A model generated the notes under the pieces. The model was not told the origin of the DNA. It did no database searches and saw nothing but the letters and a program-made list of their open reading frames with translations. This document shows positions 20,566 to 31,574 of a stretch of 64,000 bases of DNA, in pieces (position 1 is the first letter of the stretch; every line of letters begins with the position of its first letter). The position numbers and the translations under genes are program-made. The stretch spans positions 124,891 through 188,890 of the forward strand of contig NZ_BMWA01000006.1 of NCBI RefSeq assembly GCF_014650995.1, in the 5' to 3' direction. The DNA is from Streptomyces viridiviolaceus (GTDB lineage: Bacteria; Actinomycetota; Actinomycetes; Streptomycetales; Streptomycetaceae).

Positions 20566-21344
20566 GTACTCCCCAGCTGGTCGTGCACCGCGACAAGGAG
20601 CTGATGGCCCAGGCCGCGGCGGCCCGGCTGATCACGAAGATCGTGGACGCGCAGGCCTCGCGGGGCTCGGCGTCCGTCGTGCTGACCGGTGGCCGCAACG
20701 GCAACGGCCTGCTGGCGGCGCTGGCGGGGTCCCCCGCCCGGGACGCCATCGACTGGGGCCGCCTGGACCTGTGGTGGGGCGACGAGCGGTTCCTGCCCGA
20801 GGGCGACCCGGAGCGCAACGTCACCCAGGCTCGCGAGGCGCTGCTGGACTCGGTGCCGCTGGACCCGAAGCGGGTGCACGCGATGCCGGCGTCGGACGGT
20901 CCGCACGGCACGGACGTGGAGGCGGCCGCGGCCGCGTACGCCCAGGAGCTGGCGAGTGCCGCGGGCCCCGAGAACCACGCGGCCGTGCCGACCTTCGACG
21001 TCCTGCTCCTCGGTGTCGGCCCGGACACGCACGTGGCGTCGCTCTTCCCGGAGCTGCCCGCGGTCCGCGAGACCGACCGTACGGTGGTCGGCGTCCACGG
21101 CGCCCCCAAGCCGCCGCCGACCCGGGTGACGCTCACCCTCCCGGCGATCCGCGCCGCCCGCGAGGTGTGGCTGCTGGCGGCCGGCGAGGACAAGGCGCAG
21201 GCCGCGGCGATCGCGCTGTCGGGCGCGGGCGAGATCCAGGCCCCGGCCGCCGGGGCACAGGGCCGGGCCCGCACCCTGTGGCTGCTGGACGCGGCGGCGG
21301 CCTCGCAGCTGCCGAGGTCGCTGTACCCGCCGGCCTCGGCCTGA
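20562..21344 (+). CDS. pgl: 6-phosphogluconolactonase (DevB type)
   Basis: A 260-residue lactonase of the glucosamine-6-phosphate isomerase fold, hydrolysing 6-phosphogluconolactone after Zwf. Family motifs are VLTGGRNGNGLLAALA, LWWGDERFLPEGDPERN and LLLGVGPDTHVASLFPE. GTG 20562 overlaps the opcA stop (GTGA). It is the last gene of the pentose phosphate cluster; a strong hairpin follows. Confidence 0.95.
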   Translation: MSTPQLVVHRDKELMAQAAAARLITKIVDAQASRGSASVVLTGGRNGNGLLAALAGSPARDAIDWGRLDLWWGDERFLPEGDPERNVTQAREALLDSVPLDPKRVHAMPASDGPHGTDVEAAAAAYAQELASAAGPENHAAVPTFDVLLLGVGPDTHVASLFPELPAVRETDRTVVGVHGAPKPPPTRVTLTLPAIRAAREVWLLAAGEDKAQAAAIALSGAGEIQAPAAGAQGRARTLWLLDAAAASQLPRSLYPPASA

Positions 21345-21364
21345 ACCGCCCGCACCCTGGCGAA

Positions 21365-21401
21365 GAACGCCGGGTCCCCGTGTGACGGGGGCCCGGCGTT
21401 C
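21365..21401. terminator. Bidirectional terminator between pgl and a convergent membrane protein gene
   Basis: GAACGCCGGG (21365-21374) pairs with CCCGGCGTTC (21392-21401), extended inward by CCCC/GGGG after one T/G position, with a 7-nt loop. It serves both convergent genes. Confidence 0.85.
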
Positions 21402-21419
21402 CGTCTTGGGACGGGGGGC

Positions 21420-22388
21420 TCAGGAGGCGCCGGGCCCCGGGTGGTACGGGTTGCCGTGGCCGTAGGGGTTCGGCGGCGCGTACGGGTGTCCCGGCGGAGG
21501 CGTGTGCGGCGCGTACGGATGGCCCTGGGGCGGCATCGGGGGCGGGTACGAGTAGCCGGGCGCCGGGGCGTGGGGCGCGTACGGGTTGCCCTGCGGCGGC
21601 ACGTGCGGTGCCGTCGGCGGGACCGGCGGGGGCGGGCCGGGGATCGGTGGCTGGGCGGCCGGGTGGGTGCCCAGGCGGATGCCGTAGCGCCGCTTGAGGC
21701 GCCCCATCTCCAGCAGCGCGATCGCCGTGACCGTCATCGGCGCGCCCAGGATGAAGACGATGCCCATCGTGAGGCTCAGCCCGTGCAGGTCACCCGTGAT
21801 CAGGTCCGGAAGCGCCATCAGCCACGTCGTCACCGTGGCCAGCAGGGGCGGCAGGCAGCGGTGCACGACGGCCGTGCCGAAGAAGTTGCCCGAGATGCGG
21901 AAGGCCCCGGCGCCCACGAAGCCGACCATCCACAGCGCGGCGAAACCGATCGGCAGGATGGCCGGCCCGCCCATCGAGTTGGCCAGTTGGAGCAGGACCA
22001 CGGTGGCGACGACCGAGCCGATGAACAGCAGGAGCAGCTTGAGGGAGTTCAGCAGCGGCTCCCGCAGCCGGCGCACGGTGCCGGTGCGCCGCCACACGAA
22101 GAGCATCACGCCGACGGTGAGCGGAGTGAGGAACAGCAGGACGGCGGACGCGGTGAGCGCGTTCTCCAGCAGTTCCGTGAAGGCGAATCCGCCCTCGACG
22201 AAGGTGTAGACCCCGAGGGAGGCGACGGCCCCGGCGATGATGCGGATGCGCTTGAGCTGCTCCACGGAAGGGTCGACGGACTCCGGGATCCACGCCGGAT
22301 GGAACATCGCCCGCGCCACGTGATGGGGCTTCAGGAAGGACCGGGCGGTCAGCGTGCCGCCCGTCCAACTTCCGTGCGTACGCGTCAC
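21420..22388 (-). CDS. Membrane protein with proline-rich C-terminal tail
   Basis: A 322-residue protein: about 50 soluble residues, then about six hydrophobic helices (IIAGAVASLGVYTFVEGG, LLLLFIGSVVATVVLLQLAN, ILPIGFAALWMVGFVGAGAF and others), then an 80-residue tail of repeated PPQGNPYAPH and PPPGHPYAPP units. GTG 22388 is preferred because GGGGGAG lies 6 nt upstream; the frame extends to 22451. I recognise no enzymatic family. Such tails in Streptomyces often serve as spacers or protein contacts. It is convergent with pgl. Confidence 0.75.
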   Translation of the reverse strand: MTRTHGSWTGGTLTARSFLKPHHVARAMFHPAWIPESVDPSVEQLKRIRIIAGAVASLGVYTFVEGGFAFTELLENALTASAVLLFLTPLTVGVMLFVWRRTGTVRRLREPLLNSLKLLLLFIGSVVATVVLLQLANSMGGPAILPIGFAALWMVGFVGAGAFRISGNFFGTAVVHRCLPPLLATVTTWLMALPDLITGDLHGLSLTMGIVFILGAPMTVTAIALLEMGRLKRRYGIRLGTHPAAQPPIPGPPPPVPPTAPHVPPQGNPYAPHAPAPGYSYPPPMPPQGHPYAPHTPPPGHPYAPPNPYGHGNPYHPGPGAS

Positions 22389-22476
22389 CTTGTGCTCCCC
22401 CGAGCGATCGCCGGCATGATCGTCGGGGATTCTACGGGAAGCGGACGGCACCCCGCCGCCCGCTTTCCGCCCGTCC

Positions 22477-24129
22477 TCACTGGCGGCCGCGCAGCTCCCG
22501 GTAGGCGGCGACGAGGGCCTTGGTGGAGGGGTCGAGACCGGGGACGTCGGCGCCTTCGGTGAGGGCGGGTTCGACGCGCTTGGCCAGCACCTTGCCGAGT
22601 TCGACGCCCCACTGGTCGAAGGAGTCGATGTTCCAGACGGCGCCCTGGACGAACACCTTGTGCTCGTAGAGGGCGACGAGCTGGCCGAGTACCGACGGGG
22701 TCAGCTCGCGGGCGAGGATCGTGGTCGTCGGGTGGTCGCCCCGGAACGTCTTGTGCGGCACCAGCTCCTCCGGCACACCCTCCGCGCGCACCTCGTCCGG
22801 CGTCTTGCCGAAGGCCAGCGCCTGCGTCTGCGCGAAGAAGTTGGCCATCAGCAGGTCGTGCTGCGCCTTCAGTTCATCGCTCAGCTCGGCCACGGGCTCG
22901 GCGAAGCCGATGAAGTCCGCCGGGATCAGCTTGGTGCCCTGGTGGATCAGCTGGTAGTAGGCGTGCTGCCCGTTGGTGCCGGGCGTGCCCCACACCACCG
23001 GCCCGGTCTGCCACTCCACCGGCTTGCCGTCACGGCCGACCGACTTGCCGTTGGACTCCATGTCGAGCTGCTGGAGGTAGGCGGTGAACTTCGACAGGTA
23101 GTGCGAGTACGGCAGCACCGCGTGCGACTGGGCGTCGTGGAAGTTGCCGTACCAGATGCCCAGCAGGCCCAGCAGCAGGGGCACGTTGGCTTCGGCCGGG
23201 GCGGTGCGGAAGTGCTCGTCGACGATGCGGAAGCCGTCGAGCATCTCCCGGAAGCGGTCCGGGCCGATGGCGATCATCAGGGAGAGGCCGATCGCCGAGT
23301 CGTAGGAGTAGCGGCCGCCGACCCAGTCCCAGAACTCGAACATGTTGGCCGTGTCGATGCCGAACTCGGCGACCTTCTCCGCGTTCGTCGACAGGGCGAC
23401 GAAGTGCTTGGCGACCGCGGCCTCGTCGCCGAGGGCGTCCAGCAGCCAGGAGCGGGCCGAGGTGGCGTTGGTGATGGTCTCGATCGTCGTGAACGTCTTC
23501 GACGCGATGATGAACAGAGTCTCGGCCGGGTCCAGGTCGCGGGTGGCCTCGTGCAGGTCGGCGCCGTCGACGTTGGAGACGAACCGGACGGTCAGGTCGC
23601 GGTCGGTGTAGCTGCGCAGCACCTCGTAGGCCATGGCGGGGCCCAGGTCGGAGCCGCCGATGCCGACGTTGACCACGTTCCTGATGCGCTTGCCGGTGTG
23701 GCCCTTCCACTCCCCCGAGCGGACCCGCTCGGCGAAGCCGGCCATCTTGTCGAGCACGGCGTGCACCTTGGGCACGACGTTCTCCCCGTCGACCTCGATC
23801 ACCGCGTCCCGCGGGGCGCGCAGCGCGGTGTGCAGCACGGCCCGGTCCTCGGTGACGTTGATCTTCTCGCCGCGGAACATGGCGTCCCGCAGCCCGAAGA
23901 CGTCGGTGGCCACGGCCAGCTCCCGCAGCAGCCGCAGGGTCTCGTCGGTGACCAGGTGCTTGGAGTAGTCGACGTACAGGTCGCCCACGCGCAGCGTGTA
24001 GCCGGTGCCGCGCCCCGGGTCGGCGGCGAACAGCTCGCGCAGCCGCACCTCGCCGAGCTCCTCGCGGTGCTTGGCCAGCGCGGTCCATTCGGGCGTCTGG
24101 TTGAGCCTGGTACGGCCGTCTGCGTTCAT
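22477..24129 (-). CDS. pgi: Glucose-6-phosphate isomerase
   Basis: A 550-residue phosphoglucose isomerase interconverting glucose-6-phosphate and fructose-6-phosphate. Visible signatures are [18 protein letters not shown], the [20 protein letters not shown] block, the [20 protein letters not shown] block and [14 protein letters not shown]. It starts at ATG 24129 and is separated from the RbpA-family gene by a terminator. It links the pentose phosphate cluster on one side with the lower glycolysis genes on the other. Confidence 0.97.
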   Translation of the reverse strand: MNADGRTRLNQTPEWTALAKHREELGEVRLRELFAADPGRGTGYTLRVGDLYVDYSKHLVTDETLRLLRELAVATDVFGLRDAMFRGEKINVTEDRAVLHTALRAPRDAVIEVDGENVVPKVHAVLDKMAGFAERVRSGEWKGHTGKRIRNVVNVGIGGSDLGPAMAYEVLRSYTDRDLTVRFVSNVDGADLHEATRDLDPAETLFIIASKTFTTIETITNATSARSWLLDALGDEAAVAKHFVALSTNAEKVAEFGIDTANMFEFWDWVGGRYSYDSAIGLSLMIAIGPDRFREMLDGFRIVDEHFRTAPAEANVPLLLGLLGIWYGNFHDAQSHAVLPYSHYLSKFTAYLQQLDMESNGKSVGRDGKPVEWQTGPVVWGTPGTNGQHAYYQLIHQGTKLIPADFIGFAEPVAELSDELKAQHDLLMANFFAQTQALAFGKTPDEVRAEGVPEELVPHKTFRGDHPTTTILARELTPSVLGQLVALYEHKVFVQGAVWNIDSFDQWGVELGKVLAKRVEPALTEGADVPGLDPSTKALVAAYRELRGRQ

Positions 24130-24219
24130 GTCGGACTTCAGCCTTCTTCCTTAGGTGTCCCAGCTGTCCCGGCTGTTCCAACCTAATTGATCAGCGGTGA
24201 AGAAGACCGTCGAAACTGC

Positions 24220-24251
24220 TCCGGCCAGGCACCCTTCGGTGCCCGGCCGGA
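24220..24251 (-). terminator. Terminator downstream of the RbpA-family gene
   Basis: TCCGGCC and GGCACC (24220-24233) pair with GGTGCC and GGCCGGA (24238-24251) around a CTTC tetraloop, with one opposed mismatch. It is a compact, very stable hairpin 10 nt past the stop codon. Confidence 0.85.
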
Positions 24252-24260
24252 CTTCGACAT

Positions 24261-24596
24261 TCAGATTTCGCCCCGCAGTTTCGCGAGCGCCTCGGCGAGG
24301 ATCGCCTCACCGTCCGCGTCGCTGCGGCGCTCGCGCACGTACGCCAGATGCGTCTTGTAGGGCTCGGTGCGCGGCGGGTCCGGCGGGTTGTCCCGGTCCT
24401 GCCCGGCGGGGAAGCCGCAGCGCGGACAGTCCCAGGTTTCCGGGACCTGCGCGTCGCTGGCGAAGCTCGGCTGCGTCTCGTGTCCGTTGGAGCACCAGAA
24501 GGAGATGCGCAGACGCGGCGCGGACTCGCCGCGCTCGGCCTCGCCCATCGGCCCCGCCCCGACCCGGCTTCCCCGGATCGCGTTGCCACTTGCCAC
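24261..24596 (-). CDS. RbpA-family RNA polymerase-binding protein (RbpB-like paralogue)
   Basis: A 111-residue protein with the RbpA layout: a basic N-terminal tail (AIRGSRVGAG), a zinc-ribbon-like core (CSNGH and CPRCGF) and a C-terminal sigma-binding part (YKTHLAYVRERRSDADGEAILAEALAKLRGE). RbpA binds RNA polymerase and principal sigma factors and stabilises open complexes. The THWDM and RLG motifs of canonical RbpA differ here (YKTHLAYV, RVG), so this is probably the second paralogue rather than the main RbpA. GTG 24596 has AGGGAG upstream. The leader carries a sequence complementary to this ribosome binding site. Confidence 0.85.
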   Translation of the reverse strand: MASGNAIRGSRVGAGPMGEAERGESAPRLRISFWCSNGHETQPSFASDAQVPETWDCPRCGFPAGQDRDNPPDPPRTEPYKTHLAYVRERRSDADGEAILAEALAKLRGEI

Positions 24597-24779
24597 GGTC
24601 GTAACTCCCTGCGTGATGGTGCCGCAAAGCGAGTCGGCGTTTCGCTTCGCTGCGAGCGCCTCAGTCTACGTAAGGCCCAACGCGCGTCCAGTGATTGGAG
24701 TTACAACCCCCCGCACCCAGACGCAAGCCCCATGATAGGCCGCGCTCCGAGGCGCGTACCGAACATGGGGCCTTACGTA
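24597..24779 (-). promoter_or_regulatory. Structured leader of the RbpA-family gene with anti-SD and nested inverted repeats
   Basis: Three elements are visible. (a) 24697-24708, read on the minus strand, is complementary over 12 nt (one G-U) to 24597-24608, which holds the Shine-Dalgarno and abuts the GTG. (b) A perfect 12-bp inverted repeat joins 24667-24678 to 24768-24779. (c) A perfect 8-bp repeat (GCCCCATG, 24727-24734; CATGGGGC, 24764-24771) encloses a CGCGC/GCGCG stem and overlaps one arm of (b), so the two are mutually exclusive. Possible -10 hexamers are TATCAT (24732-24737) and TAGACT (24663-24668); only the upstream one would include the anti-SD. Confidence 0.6.
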
Positions 24780-24809
24780 CACACGTGCGTGCCGGCGGGT
24801 CGGCGCTGA

Positions 24810-25040
24810 TCAGTTGTTCGCCTTCATCAGCAGACCGAGCGCGAGGATGCACGCGAACCACAGCAGACCGACCACCACGGTGATCCGGTCGAGGTTGCGC
24901 TCGGCGACCGAGGAGCCGCCGACGGACGACTGCATGCCGCCACCGAACATGTCGGAGAGGCCGCCGCCCTTCCCCTTGTGCATCAGCACCAGCAGCATCA
25001 GCAGCAGGCTGAAGACGATCAGGGCGATCGAGAACCCCAT
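24810..25040 (-). CDS. secG: Preprotein translocase subunit SecG
   Basis: A 76-residue membrane protein with two helices (FSIALIVFSLLLMLLVLM and ITVVVGLLWFACILALGLLM) around the SecG loop GKGGGLSDMFGGG. It assists the SecYE channel during protein export. ATG 25040 is preferred; two upstream codons are open but the conserved protein begins MGFS. It lies between tpiA and the RbpA-family gene, isolated from tpiA by a hairpin. Confidence 0.95.
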   Translation of the reverse strand: MGFSIALIVFSLLLMLLVLMHKGKGGGLSDMFGGGMQSSVGGSSVAERNLDRITVVVGLLWFACILALGLLMKANN

Positions 25041-25080
25041 AACCACGGCTGGACCAACTTCCTCGGATTCTGATGGACGA

Positions 25081-25108
25081 CGGGGCCCAGCGAAACCGCT
25101 GGACCCCG
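25081..25108 (-). terminator. Terminator of the pgk-tpiA transcript
   Basis: CGGGG plus CCAGC pair with GCTGG plus CCCCG around a 6-nt GAAACC-type loop, with one opposed mismatch, 45 nt past the tpiA stop and upstream of secG. Confidence 0.7.
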
Positions 25109-25152
25109 CCAGGGTACGACGTATCGCCGTTACCGCATACTCACTGCTCGGA

Positions 25153-25929
25153 CTACTGGTCGCGGAAGCGCACGATCTTGACGAACTCGTCGGCGTCCAG
25201 CGAGGCCCCGCCGACCAGGGCGCCGTCGATGTCGGCCTGCGCCATGATCTCGGCGACGTTGCCCGCCTTCACGGAGCCGCCGTACTGGATGCGGACCTTG
25301 TCGGCGAGTTCCTGGGAGTACAGCTCGGCGAGCTTGCCGCGGATGGCCGCGCAGACCTCCTGCGCGTCGTCGGCGCCGCAGACCTTGCCGGTGCCGATGG
25401 CCCACACGGGCTCGTAGGCGATCACGATCGTCTCGGCCTGCTCGGCCGGGAGGTCCTTGAGACCGCCCTCGACCTGGGCGAGGGTGTGGGCGACGTGGTT
25501 GCCCTCGTCGCGGACCTCCAGTTCCTCGCCGACGCACAGGATCGGGGTCAGGCCGTGCTTGTAGGCCGCCTTGACCTTGGCGTTCACCAGCTCGTCCGTC
25601 TCGCCGTGGTACTGGCGGCGCTCGGAGTGGCCGATCGCGACGAACGTGCACTTCAGCTTGGCGAGCATCGGACCGGAGATCTCCCCGGTGTAGGCGCCGC
25701 CGTCGTGCGCGGAGATGTCCTGGGCGCCGTACTTGATCCTGAGCTTGTCGCCGTCGACCAGGGTCTGCACGGAGCGCAGGTCGGTGAAGGGCGGCAGTAC
25801 GGCGACCTCGACGGCCTCGTAGTCCTTGTCGGCCAGGGCGAAGGCGAGCTTCTGGACGTGGGCGATGGCCTCGAGGTGGTTGAGGTTCATCTTCCAGTTG
25901 CCCGCCATCAGCGGCGTGCGAGTGGTCAT
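25153..25929 (-). CDS. tpiA: Triosephosphate isomerase
   Basis: A 258-residue TIM barrel. Catalytic residues are visible: the lysine in AGNWKMN, the histidine in AIGHSERRQ, the glutamate in [12 protein letters not shown], and the phosphate loop YGGSVKAGN. It interconverts dihydroxyacetone phosphate and glyceraldehyde-3-phosphate. ATG 25929 lies 6 nt after the pgk stop, so they share an operon. Confidence 0.98.
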   Translation of the reverse strand: MTTRTPLMAGNWKMNLNHLEAIAHVQKLAFALADKDYEAVEVAVLPPFTDLRSVQTLVDGDKLRIKYGAQDISAHDGGAYTGEISGPMLAKLKCTFVAIGHSERRQYHGETDELVNAKVKAAYKHGLTPILCVGEELEVRDEGNHVAHTLAQVEGGLKDLPAEQAETIVIAYEPVWAIGTGKVCGADDAQEVCAAIRGKLAELYSQELADKVRIQYGGSVKAGNVAEIMAQADIDGALVGGASLDADEFVKIVRFRDQ

Positions 25930-25935
25930 GCGGGG

Positions 25936-27147
25936 TCAGTCCTCCAGTGCGGCGAGACCGGGGAGCGTCTTGCCCTCGAGGTATTCGAGGGAGGCGCCGC
26001 CGCCGGTCGAGATGTGGCCGAATGCCTTTTCGTCGAAGCCGAGCGTACGCACGGCCGCGGCGGAGTCTCCGCCGCCGACCACGGTGAAGCCCGGGGCGTC
26101 GACGAGGGCCTGGGCGACCGCCTTGGTGCCCTCGGCGTAGTCGGGGTGCTCGAAGACGCCCATGGGGCCGTTCCAGAAGACGGTGGCGGCGTCGGCGAGC
26201 TTCGAGGCGTACAGCTTGCGGGTCTCGGGACCGATGTCCAGTCCCTCCTGGTCGGCCGGGATGGCGTCCGCGGCGACGGTGGTGGGGTTGGCCGGAGCCT
26301 TCGTCTTCAGGTCCGGGAACTCGCTCGACACCAGCACGTCGACGGGGAGGACCAGCTCGACGCCGCTCTTCTCGGCGCGCTCCATGTACTCGGTGACGGC
26401 CGGGATCTGGTCCTCCTGGAGGAGGGAGATGCCGACCTCGTAGCCCTTGGCCTTGAGGAAGGTGTAGGCCATGCCGCCGCCGATGAGGAGCCGGTCGGCC
26501 TTGCCGAGCAGCTGGTCGATGACGGCGAGCTTGTCGGAGACCTTGGCGCCGCCGAGGGCGACGACGTAGGGCCGCTGGACGTCCTCAGTGAGCTTCTTCA
26601 GGACGCCGACCTCGGTGGCGATGAGGTAGCCGGCGTAGTGCGGCAGGCGCTTGGGGAGGTCGAAGACCGAGGCGTGCTTGCGGTGCACGGCGCCGAAGCC
26701 GTCGCCGACGTAGACGTCGGCGAGGCCCGCCAGCCTGTCGGCGAAGGCGGCGCGCTCGGTGTCGTCCTTGGAGGTCTCACCGGCGTTGAAGCGCAGGTTC
26801 TCGATGACCGCGACCTGGCCGTCGGTGAGGCCGGCGACCGTGGACGTGGCGGACTCGCCGACCGTGTCCTCGGCGAACGCGACCTCGGTGCCGAGGAGTT
26901 CACCGAGGCGGGCGGCGGCCGGGGCGAGGGAGAAGGCCGGGTCCGGTGCGCCCTTGGGGCGGCCGAGGTGCGAGGCGACGATCACGCGCGCGCCCGCGTC
27001 GGACAGGGCCTTGACGGTGGGCACCACGGCGCGGATGCGGCCGTCGTCGGTGATGGTGGTGCCGTCCAGCGGCACGTTCAGGTCGGCACGGACGAAGACA
27101 CGCTTACCCGCGACGCCTTCGGAGAGGAGTTCGTCGATCGTCTTCAT
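25936..27147 (-). CDS. pgk: Phosphoglycerate kinase
   Basis: A 403-residue two-domain kinase making ATP from 1,3-bisphosphoglycerate. Signatures: [51 protein letters not shown] and the C-terminal [17 protein letters not shown] 27147. It is cotranscribed with tpiA. A terminator separates it from gap, so gap and pgk need not share a promoter. Confidence 0.98.
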   Translation of the reverse strand: MKTIDELLSEGVAGKRVFVRADLNVPLDGTTITDDGRIRAVVPTVKALSDAGARVIVASHLGRPKGAPDPAFSLAPAAARLGELLGTEVAFAEDTVGESATSTVAGLTDGQVAVIENLRFNAGETSKDDTERAAFADRLAGLADVYVGDGFGAVHRKHASVFDLPKRLPHYAGYLIATEVGVLKKLTEDVQRPYVVALGGAKVSDKLAVIDQLLGKADRLLIGGGMAYTFLKAKGYEVGISLLQEDQIPAVTEYMERAEKSGVELVLPVDVLVSSEFPDLKTKAPANPTTVAADAIPADQEGLDIGPETRKLYASKLADAATVFWNGPMGVFEHPDYAEGTKAVAQALVDAPGFTVVGGGDSAAAVRTLGFDEKAFGHISTGGGASLEYLEGKTLPGLAALED

Positions 27148-27213
27148 GCAGGGGCTCCAGGGGGCTGTTGATCGCTCGTGATCCTACGAGGGCTGGTGGT
27201 GCTGGACGTGAGT

Positions 27214-27253
27214 CAGGGCTCGGACAGCGTGACCGTACGCTGTCCGAGCCCTG
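27214..27253 (-). terminator. Terminator of gap
   Basis: A perfect 16-bp stem (27214-27229 with 27238-27253, beginning CAGGGCTCGG) and an 8-nt loop, 35 nt after the gap stop. Confidence 0.9.
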
Positions 27254-27288
27254 TCACCACATCGGGGTTTCTGCTCCGGTCGGGTCGA

Positions 27289-28500
<1,212 letters not shown>

Positions 28501-28523
28501 TCAGCCCGTTTTGACCGGGAAGG

Positions 28524-31478
28524 TCACTTGTACAGGGCCTTCAACGCCTGCCCCAGCAGAGCCGTCCGGTCGGCCGGCGCGGTGAGGTGTTCCAGTCCGA
28601 AACCGAGCAGCACGGTGTCGTCCGTGGTGACGGCTCCGTATGTCTGGAAGAGGGTTCCGGTGCGCGTCCAGTCCTTGAGCACGGCCGGGCTGCCCGGGGG
28701 CGGACCGGACGCCCGCCAGGCGCCCAGCGACGTCTCGAATCCCTCGGTCCCGGTCGCCGTGCCGCCGACGACGAGCGACGCCTCGTCGGCGAGCACTCCG
28801 CGTCCGCCGCTGCCGGGGTCGGTGACGTAGGCGATCGACACCTCCACGGACTTCCCGGCGTAGGCGCTCAGGTCGAACTCGACCTGCCGCCAGCCGCCTG
28901 AGGCACCGGTGAGGCTGTTCCACTTCCCGGTGCTGCCGGTCGCGGTGCAGCCGTCGTCGGACAGGGTCAGGTAGTGCTCGAGCCAGGGGTGCTCGCCCAC
29001 GTAGAACCCGGCCGCGCACTCCGCGGGAACGGCGGTGCCGCTCGCGCCGCCCGCCTCGGGGAGCGTGGTCCAGTCGTCCGCCCCCGTGGTGTGGGCCTCG
29101 ACCACCGCGTGGTCGTAACCGCGCTCGGTGTCCCACAGCAGCCGCGTGCGCAGCGTCGGCCGGTCAGCGGCGCTGACGCCGGTGAGGTCGACGGTGCGGG
29201 TGAGCCGCTTGTAGGCGTCGTCGGTGTGGACGGCGGCGGCCATGTACGAGCCCGCGTACGGCCCGTACGGATTGACCGTCCCGGCGAACCGGCCCGCGCC
29301 CGCGCTCGCGAACCGGGGGTAGGTGGCGACGGGCAGTTCGTCCGAGGTCACGCTGTAGGTACCGGCCTCGTCCAGCGGGTTGCCGGGTGCGTCGCCGAGC
29401 GCGCCGGTGACGGAGCCGAGGCGGCCGGAACCGGTGAAGGCGCTGGCGCCCGGGGTCGACGTGCGCGTGTAGGCGCCCAGGTAGTACTGGCTGAAGTCGT
29501 CGGACGGGTTGCCGCCGCCGAGGTCGACGCTGCCGCCGGCCCGCTCGCCGGCCTCGATCAACTTCCCGCCCTCGTTGAGGTAGGCGCGCAGCCGGAGCTG
29601 GGTGGCGTTGCCGGGGGTGGCGGCCCCGGTGTAGTGGACGACGGCGTCGAAGTGACCGAGGACGCCGAGCGCGTCGGGCGCGCCCTGCGTGGCGACGTCC
29701 CAGACGACCGCCCGCTCGCCGTTCGCCTTCAGCGCGTCCACGTACGTCTGCGCCCGGGTGGCCTCGGCGCCCTCCTCGGCGACCACCAGGACGTCCGCGC
29801 GCGGCCGTTCGGCGACGGTGTACGTGAAGTGCTCGCTCTCGGTCCGTCTGCCGTCCTTCGTCCTGCCGGAGAACCAGACCTCGACCTCGTCGCCCGGACC
29901 GGCGTCCTCGACCTTCGCCCGGTACTCGTCGAAGTGGAGGTTGTCGTCGCCGCCGTACGTCTCACCGCCCCGCCAGGGCCTGAGCTCCGTGTCGTGCGTA
30001 CGGCCGCCGTCGACGCGGTACTTCAGCTCCTTGTCGCGCACGGACTTGCGTACGACGACGGAGACCTCCTGGTCGGCGCCGCGCGCGTACGACGTGTCGA
30101 ACGCCGCCGGGGTGAAGTCGGCGGCCTCCAGCCCGACCGCGGAGGACGGCTGGTCGGGGTGGGACGCGGACTCGGCGACGGAGAGCGCGAAGGGGACGTT
30201 CTTGGCGAACTCCTGCTGGATCAGCTTCTCGTCGTCCGGGAACGTGAAGATCGACCGGCAGTCGGAGGCGTTCCAGGTGTCGCCCGGGTCCACGTCGGAC
30301 GCGGTCTGACAGGTCGACATCTCGGGCGTGAACATGGCCATGCCGTTGACGTTGGCCGCGTGGCCGTCCGCCTCGCCGTTGGTCGTGTAGAGCTCCGAGG
30401 AGACCTGCGGGTGGTACCCGGGGATCGCCGAGTTGTCCGGCGTACCGGCGAGCGCCTTGTAGAGGACGTCGTCCGGTGTGTCCGTGGCCACCTGCCAGCC
30501 GACGCCGTAGAGGAGGAGTTCGGCGGCGGAGTGGTAGTTGATGCCGTACTGGAAGCCGATGCGCTTCTGGAAGGCGTCCAGCGCCTTGGTCTCGGGTTCG
30601 GAGTTGGGGCCCGCGCCGCGGTAGGTCTGGCTGGTGGGGTTGGGGGACGAGCCCTCGTCGTCGTAGCCCCACTTGTAGGCGAAGTTGCGGTTGAGGTCGA
30701 CGCCGTCGCCGGTGCTGATGGTGCCGTCTCCGTTGACGTCGCGCAGGTTCTTGCGCCACAGCCGGTTGTCGGAGTTCTCGAACGTGTAGTCGTAACCGTC
30801 GGGGTTGGCCGACAGGACGAACCACAGCTCGGTGGAGTCGACGATCTTCTTGACCCGCCGGTCCTTCTCGTAGTTGTCCAGGTAGTGGTGGAGCAATCGC
30901 CTCGTCATCTCCGGCGTGATCCACTCGCGCGCGTGCTGGTTGGACATGTAGAGGACGGCCGGCTTGGCACCGTCCTTGGACTTCTTCGCGTTCTTGGTGA
31001 GCTTCAGCGCCAGGATGTCCTGGCCCCGGACCGTCTTGCCGATGGAGACGACCTTGGTGAGGCCGGGGTTCTCCTGCGCGGTCCGGACGATCTCCTCCTT
31101 GAGGCCGCCGCTGCCGCTGTACGGGCGGAACACGCCCTCGGCGGCGGTCTCGACGCGCCTCTCGGCCCGGTCGGAGAGGGTGTGCTCGGCGAGGTCGACG
31201 CCCCGCTTCTCCAGCTTCCCGGCCTGCTGGTCGGTGAGGTAGACCTCGACGGTGGCCGTGCCCCGGTCGGGCACCTGCTCGCCGAGTTCGTGGCCGTCCT
31301 GGCCTGCGGCCAGCAGCAGGGGCACCTGCTCCTGGGTGACCTCGGCCCGGAACACCTTCACTTCCTCCGCGTCCGCGGTCGCGGGGCCTGCGGGTTGTGC
31401 CTGGGCTGCGGGTACGAAGCCCGCGCCGCCGATCAGGAGCGTGCCGACAGCGAGGATCGATCTCGCTCTGTGTCTCAT
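28524..31478 (-). CDS. Secreted M14-family zinc carboxypeptidase
   Basis: A 984-residue precursor. The signal peptide is about residues 1-27 (RSILAVGTLLIGGAGF, AQA cleavage). After a propeptide-like region, the M14 domain shows the zinc motif HAREW (SNQHAREWITPE), the substrate arginine in DLNRNF, the third zinc ligand in INYHSAAEL, and the catalytic glutamate in FTPEMSTC. A NGDGTISTGDG segment resembles a calcium loop. The C-terminal half holds beta-rich and immune-inhibitor-like domains (GYDHAVVEAHTTGADDWTTL). It should be an exported peptidase feeding on proteins. GGGGGG precedes the ATG. Confidence 0.92.
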   Translation of the reverse strand: MRHRARSILAVGTLLIGGAGFVPAAQAQPAGPATADAEEVKVFRAEVTQEQVPLLLAAGQDGHELGEQVPDRGTATVEVYLTDQQAGKLEKRGVDLAEHTLSDRAERRVETAAEGVFRPYSGSGGLKEEIVRTAQENPGLTKVVSIGKTVRGQDILALKLTKNAKKSKDGAKPAVLYMSNQHAREWITPEMTRRLLHHYLDNYEKDRRVKKIVDSTELWFVLSANPDGYDYTFENSDNRLWRKNLRDVNGDGTISTGDGVDLNRNFAYKWGYDDEGSSPNPTSQTYRGAGPNSEPETKALDAFQKRIGFQYGINYHSAAELLLYGVGWQVATDTPDDVLYKALAGTPDNSAIPGYHPQVSSELYTTNGEADGHAANVNGMAMFTPEMSTCQTASDVDPGDTWNASDCRSIFTFPDDEKLIQQEFAKNVPFALSVAESASHPDQPSSAVGLEAADFTPAAFDTSYARGADQEVSVVVRKSVRDKELKYRVDGGRTHDTELRPWRGGETYGGDDNLHFDEYRAKVEDAGPGDEVEVWFSGRTKDGRRTESEHFTYTVAERPRADVLVVAEEGAEATRAQTYVDALKANGERAVVWDVATQGAPDALGVLGHFDAVVHYTGAATPGNATQLRLRAYLNEGGKLIEAGERAGGSVDLGGGNPSDDFSQYYLGAYTRTSTPGASAFTGSGRLGSVTGALGDAPGNPLDEAGTYSVTSDELPVATYPRFASAGAGRFAGTVNPYGPYAGSYMAAAVHTDDAYKRLTRTVDLTGVSAADRPTLRTRLLWDTERGYDHAVVEAHTTGADDWTTLPEAGGASGTAVPAECAAGFYVGEHPWLEHYLTLSDDGCTATGSTGKWNSLTGASGGWRQVEFDLSAYAGKSVEVSIAYVTDPGSGGRGVLADEASLVVGGTATGTEGFETSLGAWRASGPPPGSPAVLKDWTRTGTLFQTYGAVTTDDTVLLGFGLEHLTAPADRTALLGQALKALYK

Positions 31479-31574
31479 GAACCCCCCAAGAGGTGGTTCG
31501 CCACGGCAGCGAACAGATTGCCAGGCTCATGACACTCCATGATCGAGTCAAGAGCGCGACAACGACACGCAAAG

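Noticed and set aside
24661..24861. tRNA or small protein gene between secG and the RbpA-family gene
   Set aside because: No cloverleaf or TPsiC arm can be drawn, and the short frame has no ribosome binding site or codon bias. A structured leader explains the repeats better.
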